Shown here one piece after another: positions 48,801-59,844 of a stretch of 64,000 nucleotides of DNA. The notes below the pieces were generated by a model, which worked only from the letters and a program-made list of their open reading frames with translations, was not told the DNA's origin and ran no database searches. Numbering within the stretch: the first letter of the stretch is position 1; each line of letters starts with the position of its first letter. Source of the DNA: Nectonema munidae (taxonomy: Eukaryota > Nematomorpha > Nectonematoida > Nectonematidae); NCBI GenBank assembly GCA_030549495.1, contig JAUIRK010000945.1, positions 1,261,501 through 1,325,500 on the forward strand. The letters run 5' to 3'. A program made the position numbers and the translations under genes.

Positions 48801-49649
48801 CCGAATAAAAAAGTTTATTTGAATAATCATATTAAATATATTTACTTTCAGAGACAATTGTTATTTTTTAGGAAATAAAAATATCATATTTAATATTGTA
48901 TATTTAAAGTGTAACTAATGTTTCATACCGTAAGTAAGTCTAACACTAACACTAACTTCACTAACTGAGTAACTAATTTGTTGACTAATGTCTTTTTTAA
49001 CTCGCCAATGGGTATTGTAAAAACTTCATTGATGAAAAGAAACAGTTAGTTTGGTAATACTTCTTCTACAAGTCTTCTTTAGACCACAACAAAGAAAACA
49101 GAGAGATATGAGTAGGAATAACAGCGTTTCTTTGCCATCTTGAGAGATGCATAAAACAGAAACGAGCCTACACCATATGCGAGAAGTAGGACGATGTGAA
49201 AAGATTAGTGGAAGAAAATGATAAAAGATATAATACACATGTGGGAAAAAAGACATATGTGGAGAGGAGAGATAGTGACGGATAACTGATTATTATATTG
49301 TATCGGACTCTCGACAATCCAGCCATAAAATATATTGATATTAATATTCTCTTATGGAGGAGGCAAAAAAGATTTTTACAACACTTCGTTTGTGCTTTTA
49401 CTTAAAAATGAACCCTGGAGCCTGATTTGGCGCGAGTTCACTAGACAAATTAAAAAATTGCGCTTGTAATATGAGTGTTTCATTAAATATTTTAGTTGGC
49501 GTGTCTGTACTAAGAGCATAAACTGTTAAGTTGAAGAATAACTTTTTTTAAAGTTACAAAAGCATTTGCCAACTTTTTCATAAATGAAAAAATTTAAAGA
49601 TGAAATGGATTAATTATTATCATTATAGAATAAAAGAGTAGTATGAAAC
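45888..49649. other. WDR1 intron 2
   Basis: About 3.8 kb. It holds a piggyBac-type element (47466-47594) and a hAT-like right terminus near 47030-47075 (minus-strand GGCCGTTCTTAACCTTTTTC). At 48130-48320 there is a less AT-rich unassigned repeat. No exon was seen. Confidence 0.5.
47466..47594. repeat. piggyBac-type miniature element, best copy
   Basis: Left AACCCTTTGAGGACCAGTGG, right TTTGGTCTTCAAAGGGCTAA. Both arms carry a GCAGACGAT-type motif (AATCGTCTGCTTTG / AAAGCAGACGAATCGTC). It is nearly palindromic. The outer TTAA is degenerate on both sides. Confidence 0.75.
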
Positions 49650-49741
49650 CTCCAGACGCAATTTTGAATCCATTGGGAGAAAATTTTGCAACGGATGCAG
49701 CAGAAGAATGATGCGTTTCAATCACACAATTTGAGGGATCC
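49650..49741 (-). CDS. WDR1: WDR1 exon 2, with a one-base homopolymer insertion
   Basis: Starts DPSNCVIETHHSSAASVAKF and, after a shift of one base, continues SPNGFKIASG, matching '[26 protein letters not shown]'. The shift falls in the T run at 49680-49684. With one T fewer the exon would be 91 nt, exactly the length needed to keep phase with exons 1 and 3. Donor GTTTCA. A sequencing or assembly slip is the simplest reading; a true mutation is possible. Confidence 0.8.
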
Positions 49742-50119
49742 TAATTTTAAAACGAGAAAGAAAGCCTAACAATTTATATAATGCAGAAAAGGTATAAAAA
49801 AAAAGATATACAAATAATAATAATCATTTAAATTAAAAATAATTTTTAAAAAATAATAATAATAATAATATATTCATCTTTTTAGTGTTTATTAAAGAAT
49901 TTCAATATGTCAGACCTCGTTTATCCTACACACTACTGACAGTAAGCGATTTTTTCAATGTTTTTCTCCAGCGTTATTCCGACAATCACATTCCGTCACC
50001 GACACTAACACTTTCAAATCAAACTAATTTCGTTGAAACACGCGTGCATAGTTTGTTAATCCTACTGACAAAATATTAAAACTTTATAATACATTTTAAG
50101 ATGATGGACTGCACAATAG

Positions 50120-50998
50120 GGTGTCTGGTCAAAGCGGCCGAAAACCAAAACGGCCGAAATCAAAACCAAAAAGGCCGAAATCAAAACGGCTAAAAATCAA
50201 ATCGGCCGAAAACCAAAAATAAATTAACAACATCTTTGAACAAATACCATAAACCCCTAATTGAGTGGAAATATTGGAGGATGAACTCGTTTAAATAGTA
50301 TTTGAAGGAAGTTTTTAGTTTAAGTTACCTTCTTCAGTGTGACAAAGTAAAATATTTTTGGCATTTTTCTTTTGTTACGTATTTCAAGACCTTCAGAAGC
50401 AAACATAGTACATTAATGAAAAGATTATAAAAAAATGACCAATTTGTTATGTACTAAAACATTTGTTTTCATATTCTTGTAAGAAATAAAGGAAAAAACT
50501 TAAAATCTTTTTCTTTTAGCAGACAAATCAAAACAAAACAAAATAATTGAAAGTGGGTCGTAATAACAACGAAGAGATAAAAAAGAAAATCAAAAAACTC
50601 AACAAAATCTTGATCAGCTGAAGCAGAGAAAGATGAGGTATCGAAAAAAGTGTAGACTGAGTTACGTGGTATGTGAATAACTTTCAAATCAAATATTCTA
50701 AACTAAAAAGAAGTTTATGTATGCATTTCTTTTATACGCAAGAGGTGGCGCTATATTCAGATTAACATGAACAACATGTTATATACATATTGTAAAGAAG
50801 AAAAAGAAGGAAAATTGAAAGGTCTTAAATTAAGGGAATTAAAATACTTGCAAACTTATTTGTTAAAAAATAAGTCAAAACTGATTTTGAGTTAAAATAT
50901 TTCAAATTTTATTATTGGCCATTTTGGTTTCGGCCGTTTTAGTTTTTGGCCATTTTGGTTTTTGGCCGTTTTGGTTTTCGGCCGTTTTGACTAGGAAC
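50120..50998. mobile_element. Foldback element with GGCCGAAAACCAAAA-repeat arms
   Basis: 879 bp. The left arm is built from ~16-bp units of the GGCCGAAA(A/T)CAAAAC type; the right arm carries the inverse, GTTTTCGGCCGTTTTG. The outer ends GGTGTCTGGTCAAAG and complement GTTCCTAGTCAAAAC correspond. Flanking GCACAATAG (50111-50119) and GCGCAATGG (50999-51007) agree at 7 of 9 positions, a likely aged 9-bp target duplication. The AT-rich interior encodes nothing I recognise. The layout is like the 1.2 and 40.3 kb elements. Confidence 0.8.
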
Positions 50999-51569
50999 GC
51001 GCAATGGTACTTGCTCACAAAGGAAGTGCCACATTTTCCATATGTTTGTAGATGAATCTTAGAGTTTATATCTAACTAAAGATGATGCATTGACGACGAC
51101 CGACAAGTTTTTCTACTTTTCCCATCTCTTTGGTGCAGGAAAAAAGTTGAAGTAATCATTTGTGGAAGATTTTTCCCACATTAAACATAAATATTATAAA
51201 TATATACTTCACTTAATAAGTAATAATTGGTTTGAGGTATTGATTCTTCTTAAATTTCATACACTGGGCAGAAATTTCGTTAATCCGACAAGAATATGTC
51301 TGAAACCAAAGGTCTCAAAAAAACGAAGTTTGGGTGTGTCTTTTATTTACACATTTTATGCCAAGGTAAAAATTGTTCTCCAAGGCTGTTCCTACGAACC
51401 CTTCGCGGCCTTTTAACAATTCGAATGAGGCTGCCAACAATTGAGATGACTGCTCTTAGGAGCAGCTTATTATTCTTTTAGGATTTATGCGGATCAAGTT
51501 TTCTTCTCAACATACAGAAGGCAAAAAAGTTCAGTAACGCTTAGTTTATTAAAAGGCTATTTTTTTCTT

Positions 51570-52995
51570 ATAAAAGACGAGAAGAGTATCTATTCAAAAA
51601 GTAGAAGCTTTTTCTTAGTCTACGAAATACCGATGCACATATGGCATATTTTAATCTTTCTATAAATCTCCAATTAAACTTGCTGAAAGGCAATACGACT
51701 CTGATGAATTCTTTGATGCCAAAGATATCTTGAAAAACTTTAAATAGCTTTTTTAATTCCAATAAAACCTCGGCAATTTCTTTCACTCCTGCCGAATTTC
51801 TTAACATAAAACAGATGCTGAATCTCATTGCTTTAACTTCATTAACACTACAATTTTCCTTTCATCCAATATCCTTTTTACTCAAATACTTTTGATCGAA
51901 GTGACCTTCTGGTTGCCGGACTCTTAAAAATCTTAAAAAAACTGTTGATGATGATGAGATGTTTAGAAACAAAATCTTTGACAGATATACCCATTGAGGT
52001 GAAATATTCATAACAAATATAAAAAATTGTAAAAACTGGACACCATATTGCTGATTTTGCTGACTAGTTTCGGATTATAAACTCCTTTCTCATTTTCACT
52101 ATTTTATCATTTATATATTTGTTTTGAAAAAGGAGTTTATAATCCAAAACTAATCAGCAATAAAGTGTCCAGTTTTTACAATTTTTTATAATTGATGATG
52201 AGATCGATTAGCCTTCCTTTGTTTATAATTTCTCTTTCCATACTATCTCCTGTTCTTTTATGCATATACAATTTAACCTTTTCATCTGGGTTCTTTCCAG
52301 ACCAGAGCTAAGGTTGTGTCCCTGTTCTTAAATCTAACAAATGCACCTCATCCATTGATAGTTACAGGCCTATATCCATACTTTCTAACTTTTGCAAAGT
52401 TTTTGAAAAAATCGTACTCACTAGTAGATCAACGGCTTTTACCACTAAATATGACTTAATATATCATAATCAATTCGCGTTTCTGAAGAATAAATCTACT
52501 GAAACAGACATCCTGAATTTTCTCCCTAAAATATGTAACTCTTTTTAAGGCCCTTATTCTCCTTTATGTGTTTTTCTCGACTTTTCTAAAGCCTTTGATA
52601 ATATGAAGCATAATCTTCTTTCACATAAACTTTGTGGAATTTATTCTGGCTCAAAGTTATCTTGATTCTAGAAGCTTTTGCATTTATAAAGATAAAATTA
52701 AGCCCGTTTTCAAACAAATACAAAATGGGGTCCCACAAAGTTCTATCTTAGGACCTTTTCTTTTTTGTAATATAAAAATGACCTGAGCACTCTTTATCAA
52801 TTTTATATGCGAATGATAAATGCCTATAGTTTAGTTTAAATCAGGATACAGATTCGAATTACCATATTAATAATACCCGCAATTTAGTCCACACTTGATG
52901 TAATAGCAATCTTCTGAAAAAGGGCGCATTGATTTGAAAGTTTAAAAGTGTGCAGTTTAAAGTTTCTCTAAAAAATCTAGAGTATAAAGAAAGTG
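51570..52995 (+). mobile_element. LINE fragment with reverse transcriptase, decayed
   Basis: An upstream piece includes FTPAEFLNIKQMLNLIALTS (about 51790), the linker before the RT. Then SSIDSYRPISILSNFCKVFE (about 52360), NQFAFLKNKSTETDILNF, FLDFSKAFDNMKHN (first catalytic Asp, about 52580) and VPQSSILGPF-like sequence. The YADD block is badly degraded. Frames change several times. It looks like a Jockey/CR1-type element, truncated at both ends, and interrupted by a hairpin element at 52018-52192. Confidence 0.8.
52018..52192. mobile_element. Palindromic miniature element inside a LINE
   Basis: Two ~65-bp arms: TATAAAAAATTGTAAAAACT then GGACAC, and near 52150-52192 the inverse GTGTCCAGTTTTTACAAT; an inner arm has GGAGTTTATAATCC and its inverse. 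Total ~175 bp, nearly a perfect hairpin. The termini are TA-flanked, consistent with a mariner-type miniature element, but no diagnostic TIR is recognised. Confidence 0.72.
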
Positions 52996-53382
52996 TCTTT
53001 TTCGATTGAATGCACAATTGGTAAGGAAATTTTTAGTTTTTTTTAAATCTATCTAGAACAGAGATTCTTGATCCGGTGATTGACCGCTTGGGTTTCAGAG
53101 GTGCGTGAGGGTCAGATTTTATTTAAAATTATAAATATACCAGGGGCGCACATCCTCAAAATTATTGGGGGCGAAATTTTTTTGTTGCAATTTTCAAAAT
53201 TAGTGGTCTGGAAATACCACGGGAAACAAAATATTCAAGCAATCCTTTTAAAATAGAGTGTATTCAGCGCATACCTAAAGTCCTAAATTTATAAGACTAC
53301 TTTATATTTTTTTTTCAAAATTGGTGAATTTAAATACTATACTTAAAGCGAAATATTTGAATTAAATTTGCATATCGAATAT

Positions 53383-53929
53383 GGTGCGCAGAAAAAATGC
53401 CCCCAATTAAAAAATAGGAAAAAATGCCCAAATTTAAAATTAGGAAAAAATGCCCCAACACAAAAAATTTCAAAAATTATTAATTAAAATTAAAAAAAAA
53501 AATTTTTTTTTAAAGATATGTCAAATAAAGATTTTTTGTAAAAAAAAACAAAAAGTCAACTTTTCATCTAAAACATTTAAAATTTAATTAAAGTAAACTA
53601 AAAAACTCAGCATACGACAATTTTTTAAATACAAAATTTTTTTTTATAAAATAGCAAATATTTTTGGACTTTGTGTGTATCCGAACACTTTCTAAATATA
53701 ATTTGTGTTTTAACTGATTTTAAGAACACATTACCACAAATCTGCACCTTTGCTATTGTTTTCAAGAACTATAAAGAAAAAAACCCTATAGATTAAGAAA
53801 TTTTAGAAATTTAGCCTTTCAAAACGGTACCAAATAAAAATATTTATATAATTATATAAAATCCTGAAAATCAAAAATTAGTGGGCATTTTTTCCTACTT
53901 TTTAATTGGGGGCATTTTTACCTATAACC
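53383..53929. mobile_element. Foldback element with GGGGGCATTTTTTCCTA-repeat arms
   Basis: 547 bp. The left arm has three units of the TAGGAAAAAATGCCC type; the right arm has the inverse, GGGCATTTTTTCCTA. Ends GGTGCGCAGAAAAAATGCCC and complement GGTTATAGGTAAAAATGCCC align. It has an exact 9-bp duplication, ATCGAATAT, at 53374-53382 and 53930-53938. No coding capacity. It belongs to the same structural class as the elements at 1.2, 40.3 and 50.1 kb. Confidence 0.85.
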
Positions 53930-54302
53930 ATCGAATATACACTAGTTTAAAAAAATCCAAAAATGTTAGGGGTGGAATAGGCTTTTCATTTGAAAAATGA
54001 AGTAGGTGATTGATTCAGGGGCAAGGGTATAAAATGAAATTATAATTGTGCAAACAAAAATAAAACAAAAAATTAAGATCGCATTATTTCATTTTACTCA
54101 GCATCATTCAAAAATAGTTTAAAAGCTAAATTGATACAAGCTACAAAAAGTAAAATAACTGTTAACATTTTGCAATGATTTGCCTTTTATAATAACTTTT
54201 AAGGAAAAAAAGTCTATCAGAAAAAGTTATAGAGCTTCAACAAAAACTAAAAAATTTTAGAGCATAATTTAAGTTTTTTGAAAACTAATTTGACGTATCC
54301 CC

Positions 54303-56798
54303 TACAGCAGGGTTTCCCAAAGTGGGTTCCGTGAAGCCTTTTTAGGGGTTCCGCGATGCGAAATTGAAAAGCCATTTTTTCACACTCAGCATTAATTTAG
54401 AACACGAATATAAATATTTACATTTTTTACTTTTGTTTGAACCTTCCAAATCGCAGTAAAATGTCTGCGCTACTTTAAAATTTCATTTTTTTTAAATTCG
54501 TTCTTTTAAGTTCTTATCGCACAAAAAATAAATTTATTAGCTAGGAGAAAATATTATTTAAGTAAATTTTTTATTTACTCTAACACTTTATTTTTTTATT
54601 ATTTTTCTGAAGAAGGATTTCTAATCTTCGACAATGAGATTATGAGAACTCTCATTGGATTGGTTTCTAGGTTGCTTGTCTGTGAAGCAAGAGCTCAATG
54701 TGAGTTTTTTTGGCGTGAGTCGTAACTCCAAGATAATGCTGCTTATTTTGGAATAACTTAAGGCCATTCAAAAAGCAAAACTCATGGATAAAAATGTTTT
54801 GGATATCAAAACATTGAATCAAGCCTTGGGCAATGACAAGTAGAAAAGCAGCAGCAGTGAAGCATGGATGCCAGAAATTATGGCCAGGGTTAACATATGG
54901 AGCGGTACCCAATCAAAGCCATTAACCTAGCCCTGAAAAATGATCCGTTCTATTTTGCTCGTGATCTGACGAATCCCCCGTGCTGCAAAAGATCTTGCAT
55001 CTAGACTGAATAAAAATAACATTGAAGAATGGGTGAAAGCCAGTGAATGAGAAAGTAGTATGAATTAGCAGAAAGGAATTGATCGATTCATTCAGCTGAC
55101 AGGTGAACTAAAGAAAGGTTTAAAGCAGTGCAGCTTCATAATTAAACAAGAAATAATGAGTATATTTACGTGTGCAGAATAAATTAATTTTAAAGAAAGA
55201 AAGACCAAAATATTGGAAACAGCCCACTTGCCACTTGTAACAGAGAAGTCATCAATGGAAAATTTATTGCTTTCAATGCTAATAATCCTCACATCTCATT
55301 AGAGCTTAGGAAGCTGAAGCCCAGAGCCAAATTATAATTTTGGAGGAACCAGAGTTGGAGCCAGACCGAAGCTGATCATATTGAGTGGAGTGGGGAATGA
55401 ATCTTCTCAAAATTTAATTTTCATCTCTCAATATCAAATCTCTCATAAACTCAGCAAAAATGATAACTAATTAGAAAGCATAGCATACAATTTGTCAAGC
55501 TACTTCTTCATCAATAAAGAAGCAAATATAACAAAAAATAACTTAAATAATTAACTAGCAAGTCCAAACTAATAGACCAATTTTTACTCAATCAAACTTA
55601 TAAGCAAGCAAACTAACCAATGATAATAGAATAAAAAAGTTTAAAAAAAAATTAATTTACAAAAAATCAATTAATCAACTAAAAAACAAAATAACAATAA
55701 AACCAATGCTCAACATTTATAATACTTATAATACTAACTACTCACACGCTTATCAACGGATCTGAAATGATCTAATATGAAATAAACGAGTTAAAGGGTT
55801 CACTTATGGATTATAAAAAGGTGCTTGACTAAATTTTAAGCGTTCTCTGTTGAGGAACATCTTGATATTGAAACGAATCAAGATAGAAAGTAAAAATTAT
55901 AAATCAAAAGTATCCCAGCTTTTTAAATTTAAATTCGACTTCTCCTATGCTTTGAATGAAATAGAGAAAATAGATAGGTCATCTAAGCTGAATGTCTAAG
56001 ATGCTATACCACATTATCCTGAAATAGTTCTAAATGTGGCACATGCAGTAACTATGTGCGGAGTGAATATTCTTTTCGTTAGAGACCATTCTGTTACAGA
56101 AAACAAATTCATTTTAATTAAATTTTCATAATCAGTTTAATTTTCATTTCGTTTTATATTCAGTGTTTTTTTTATTTAATTTTAAATTTAGTGTAATTCA
56201 ACTAAATAACGGCAATTCCGGCACTTTCTATGTCCCAATCATCTTATACTTAAAAGTTCCGATTTTATTAGATGACAATTCCCGATCTTATTCCGACTCA
56301 TATCCATTTGAAATCTGGGACTGAAAAGACTCCGAACATTGAATCCCCAACCACGAATGTTAAGGATAACAACGTTGATTATACCCAAATTTTATGAAAG
56401 GCGATTTGATTTAAGTTTTGTTTCAAATTATAAGCCGATTTTTTTTCTCCATTTTTAACCCAAAATGTTTCTTCAATTCATTCATTTTATATGAAAGTAC
56501 ACTTCAGCCTACAAATTATTCATAAATCGAAAATATTTATAAGGTAAAAAAGGTGCTCAACAAGAGCTATGCATAAAAAGTATCACTTTTAGGAAGGGAT
56601 ATCAATTAAAATACATGATACTGCTTATGTTTAGTAAATCCTTTGAGGACCATGGAGATTTTTACAATTTTTAATAAAAAAAGGAAAATAATAAATATAA
56701 AAATAAAATAAAATCTACTATAATTTAAAAAGAATATCACCATAACCTGCAGATGCGAGGAATAAATACAGAAAATTTTAATAAAAATCAAAGCTTAC
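54303..56798. other. WDR1 intron 1 (right part), with repeat remnants
   Basis: A hAT-like left end is at 54306, CAGGGTTTCCCAAAGTGGG, followed by GGGGTTCCGCGATGCG. The region 54660-55100 is less AT-rich on both strands with broken frames and may be a dead transposon gene. Near 56025-56070 a plus-strand CGTCSNYVRSEYSF has closely spaced cysteines. None can be assigned firmly. Confidence 0.4.
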
Positions 56799-56920
56799 GT
56801 TAATTTCTCTTATAATGATGTTATTTGCATTACAATACACAAACTTGTCATTTTTAAGGCTGCTTGAAAGAAGTAAGGGCTGTCCACGTGTTGTTTTAGG
56901 TAAAGGAGCAAATACTTTCT
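56799..56920 (-). CDS. WDR1: WDR1 exon 1 as found (second coding exon likely)
   Basis: Reads KVFAPLPKTTRGQPLLLSSS then KFVYCNANNIIIREIN before GTAAGC, matching 'KVFASLPQVERGVSKII...FLYTNGKCVILRNID' at the very N-terminus of AIP1. Acceptors at TTTAG (exon from 56920) or TAGAG (exon from 56918, phase 0) both work. The initiator exon, expected to encode only MPYE or similar, is not found. The frame is open upstream to a TTG CCT TAT, curiously like MPY without the ATG. Confidence 0.9.
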
Positions 56921-56999
56921 CTAAAAAAAATTGAAAAATATTTCTAATGTATTCAGATTCGGTTAATTGTTTGCAAGTGTAAACTTTATAAGGCAACTT

Positions 57000-58985
57000 T
57001 CATTTAATTTTGTTTTACACAAATTTATTCTGTCGGCAAATAATTTTCCCGTGTTAATAAGTTTTTATTAATTTATTTTTGACAAATTAAACTAGAACTA
57101 CAATCTTTAAATTTACGAATTTTTAATTGTCTTAAATAGCTTCACTATTATGAAAAAAAGCCGTTAATTTTGTATATAAATTAGATTTTTAATTATGTTT
57201 GAGATTTTGATATAGAAAAAATATACTAATTTCAATAGTCAATAGAGATTATAAGAAAAAAATAAACAAGAAACAATATTTTTAGTTCATATTGTATTGT
57301 TTCTTTGATATAAAGTTCCTTCTGGAAAAGATCACTTAGGTTCTTTAATATAATAAATCCTATGAGTTAAGTCGATTTATTAGGATACAAAGAATTTCGA
57401 CTATAAAAAGTTTACTACAGTAGTTAAGAATTAATTTCTTTTTTTTAAGTTAACAACTGTTTTGAATAAGCAAAGACAAATATAAAAAATTTCAAATCAT
57501 AGAACTGCTAAATTTACATAAATTTGTCTATATAAATTTTATTGAAAAAATTTTTTATTGGTTGATATAACGTTTTAATTATACTTTTCTATTTTTTTTA
57601 ATTGTTAGAGACAAATTAGGCTAAAAAAATTCGAAAAATTACAAATTTCAATTAGCTACAAAAAATGTGAAAATATAGAAAATAAACTATACATTATATA
57701 TTTTTTTGATAAAAAGTATAAAAATAATTAATATGTTCAAAATCTTAAAAGCAACTTTTTACTAAATAAAATTAATTCAAATACAAATTAAATTTAAATA
57801 AAATTTTAAACCTAATTTCAAAGCCGAAGAAGACATTAACAAAGACAAAATTAACACCAAAAAAATTAAATAAAAAACAAGTGCAAAATTAGAAAAAAAG
57901 TTTCATCTATTAAGTTTATCTTTAAAGAGGGTAAATGCATACTTTTAGAGTTATAAAAATAAAGTGGAATTTTTTTAAGACTATTAAATTTTACATTTTA
58001 AATTGCTTTGCTAAGGTTGCCTACACACAAGGTTTTGGTTTAAATATAGCATCAAACATTCATTACTAATGCTAAAAATTAGACACACGCTTCCCTATTT
58101 TCTATTTTTAGTAATAATACTTGAAGGTACTTTTAACTTTATATTTTACAGCCATGTTTTCTACATTCAATTTTAGTCTCATATCAAATCAGCGGTTAAC
58201 ACACATGTTTGAGCCTTCTATTTTAATAAATTGCAATAACAATTCAACTTCTGTCACGCCAAGTGTAGTAATGACTACGGAGAATTGATAAAAATTGAAA
58301 ATTTATGGTCCTAAATTGACAAATATTTTTAAAAAATTTAAAATTTGATTTTTTATTATTTTCTCTCTCTCTTTTCGTTAAGAACATTTTTAATCATTAG
58401 TATGATAATCTTTTTATTTTTGCATAGTTTTTATGAGTGCCCAATTCTTTTATTTCGTTTTATGTAGATTGACAAAAATAGATAAAAAAGGAATAGTATA
58501 GGAAGGAAAATATATGCATATTGGTAGCAAATTAAATAAATCCAAAGGAAAAACTTTTATTTACAGATAGAGATCTATAATTAGATATTCATATTTTTCT
58601 CAAAATTATTTAAAAAAAAATTTGCGTAAAAATAGCTCTGTAATTTTTCAGGGTTATTTTTTAGACCGTATTTTTTCTCATATTTGAAAGCTGAAATTCT
58701 CATGAAAAATAAAGGAAATTTTTTTTTCATACTTGTTCAATAATAAAAAAATAAATTTACTTTTGAATAATTTATATGATAAAAAAGAAGAAGAAAAAGA
58801 AGGATTCATTTTCGCATAACAAACAAAACAATAATAACCTTCATATATCATTTCATTAACATTATGAATTATTTAGGAAGAAAAAGATGAAACATAAAAT
58901 AAAAATTACATCTAGAACAATTGTTATAATAGAAAAGAATATAAAGCAATCATCAATTTCATATCGATAAAAAATACCCTAAATA
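57000..58985. other. AT-rich region upstream of the first WDR1 exon seen
   Basis: About 2 kb, well over 75% AT, rich in A and T runs. No transposon protein and no exon. It may be intron or promoter of WDR1, but I see no distinct core promoter. Confidence 0.4.
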
Positions 58986-58989
58986 CATA

Positions 58990-59700
58990 ATCAATTTCAT
59001 AAACAACTATCTTCTAAAACGCATTCTCACCTTGCTATACAACATCAATACATCCATCCAGAAACTATCTCTTTCTACTCGACAAGGGTTAGCCTATCAG
59101 ACATCTTATGGCTAATCCTCATCAACCTCATTCTTATTTTCATCAACTCAAACTCCGACTTTGCACAATGCTACTCTGAAGACATTCTATTCACCTTCTG
59201 AAATATGCAACAATTGAACAACATCAACCACATTGCGAACTTAATCACACAAATACAAACAATGGCCACCAACTTAGATAAACCAAAACTTATACATTTT
59301 ACTACAACTGAAACTATAAATATCAACATTACTTACTCCTGAATCACCGATAAAATATCTAGACGTCATATTCTAATTTAATCTAAAATTTACACTTAAC
59401 CTCAAAAATATCTACACAAAATTTTCACAATCTCTATTCTGTCTCCCCAAAAAGCAATCTCATTTAAGTGGGGTGTTCATCAAAAGATATCGAAATACAT
59501 CTTTAAATCTATCATACTTCCAGTCATACATATGGTTTACTCGCTTGGGGGAAGTTCACTCAAATTTCAGAACTCACTAACCTATCTCAACAAAATACAT
59601 CGCATATACTTACTACCAATCACAAACGCATTTCACACTACTTCTAAGTGAAAACTTGAACTTCTTAAACATACTCTACCCTTACACCTAAACCTAAAGG
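58990..59700 (+). mobile_element. LINE 3' part of the reverse transcriptase, decayed
   Basis: Plus-strand pieces: FSRQGLAYQTSYG (about 59075), CATLKTFYSPS-like, TMATNLDKPKLIHFTTT, then KYIFKSIILPVIHMVYSLGG (about 59490) and NKIHRIYLLPITNAFHTTSK (about 59600). The last two match the end of the RT connection domain of Jockey/R1-type LINEs ('SVIEPIITYGSxxW', 'LAITNAFRTTS'). Stops are frequent. It is a different family from the LINE that follows. Confidence 0.65.
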
Positions 59701-59844
59701 AAAACATGTTTAAAAGTAAGTCATCGTTTTTAGAAAATGTTAAGTATATCTACTAGGCCAAGTTCAATGTCTTGTATTGACAATATATTATTAGATATGA
59801 CTTTTTATTGATATAAAAAAAAAAAAAGATATGATTTCATATAT

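Larger units (their letters stand above)
20260..56920 (-). other. WDR1: Actin-interacting protein 1 (AIP1/WDR1) gene, gene-level entry
   Basis: AIP1 forms two seven-bladed WD40 propellers and works with cofilin in the cytoplasm to take actin filaments apart. Fifteen exons are spread over 36.7 kb; twelve exon pairs were checked and every phase agrees, giving about 595 codons. Blade motifs appear in the family order: KVFAPLPKTTRGQP, SVAKF, AGQIKDIAWSDDSKR, GSSIGEIIGH, FVNCLRFSPDG, GSPAHKGSVYS, SFVRTWNIDD, QLGVLWHKETILSV, WCVETGEA, VSQPRSLCA, FHSSRVNAVNFSPNG, GHEGSSKLWTL. Sequence is divergent but length and order are normal, so the gene looks functional apart from one extra base in exon 2. The ATG exon (family MPYE) was not found. 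Intron 9 is a U12-type AT-AC intron; several donors are weak (GTTTCA, GTTTGC, GTCTTT). Confidence 0.9.

Noticed and set aside
54667-54912. Minus-strand open frame of 81 codons
   Set aside because: No family motif, no convincing splice sites, and the opposite strand of the same stretch is equally protein-like. It is probably a shadow of a decayed repeat.
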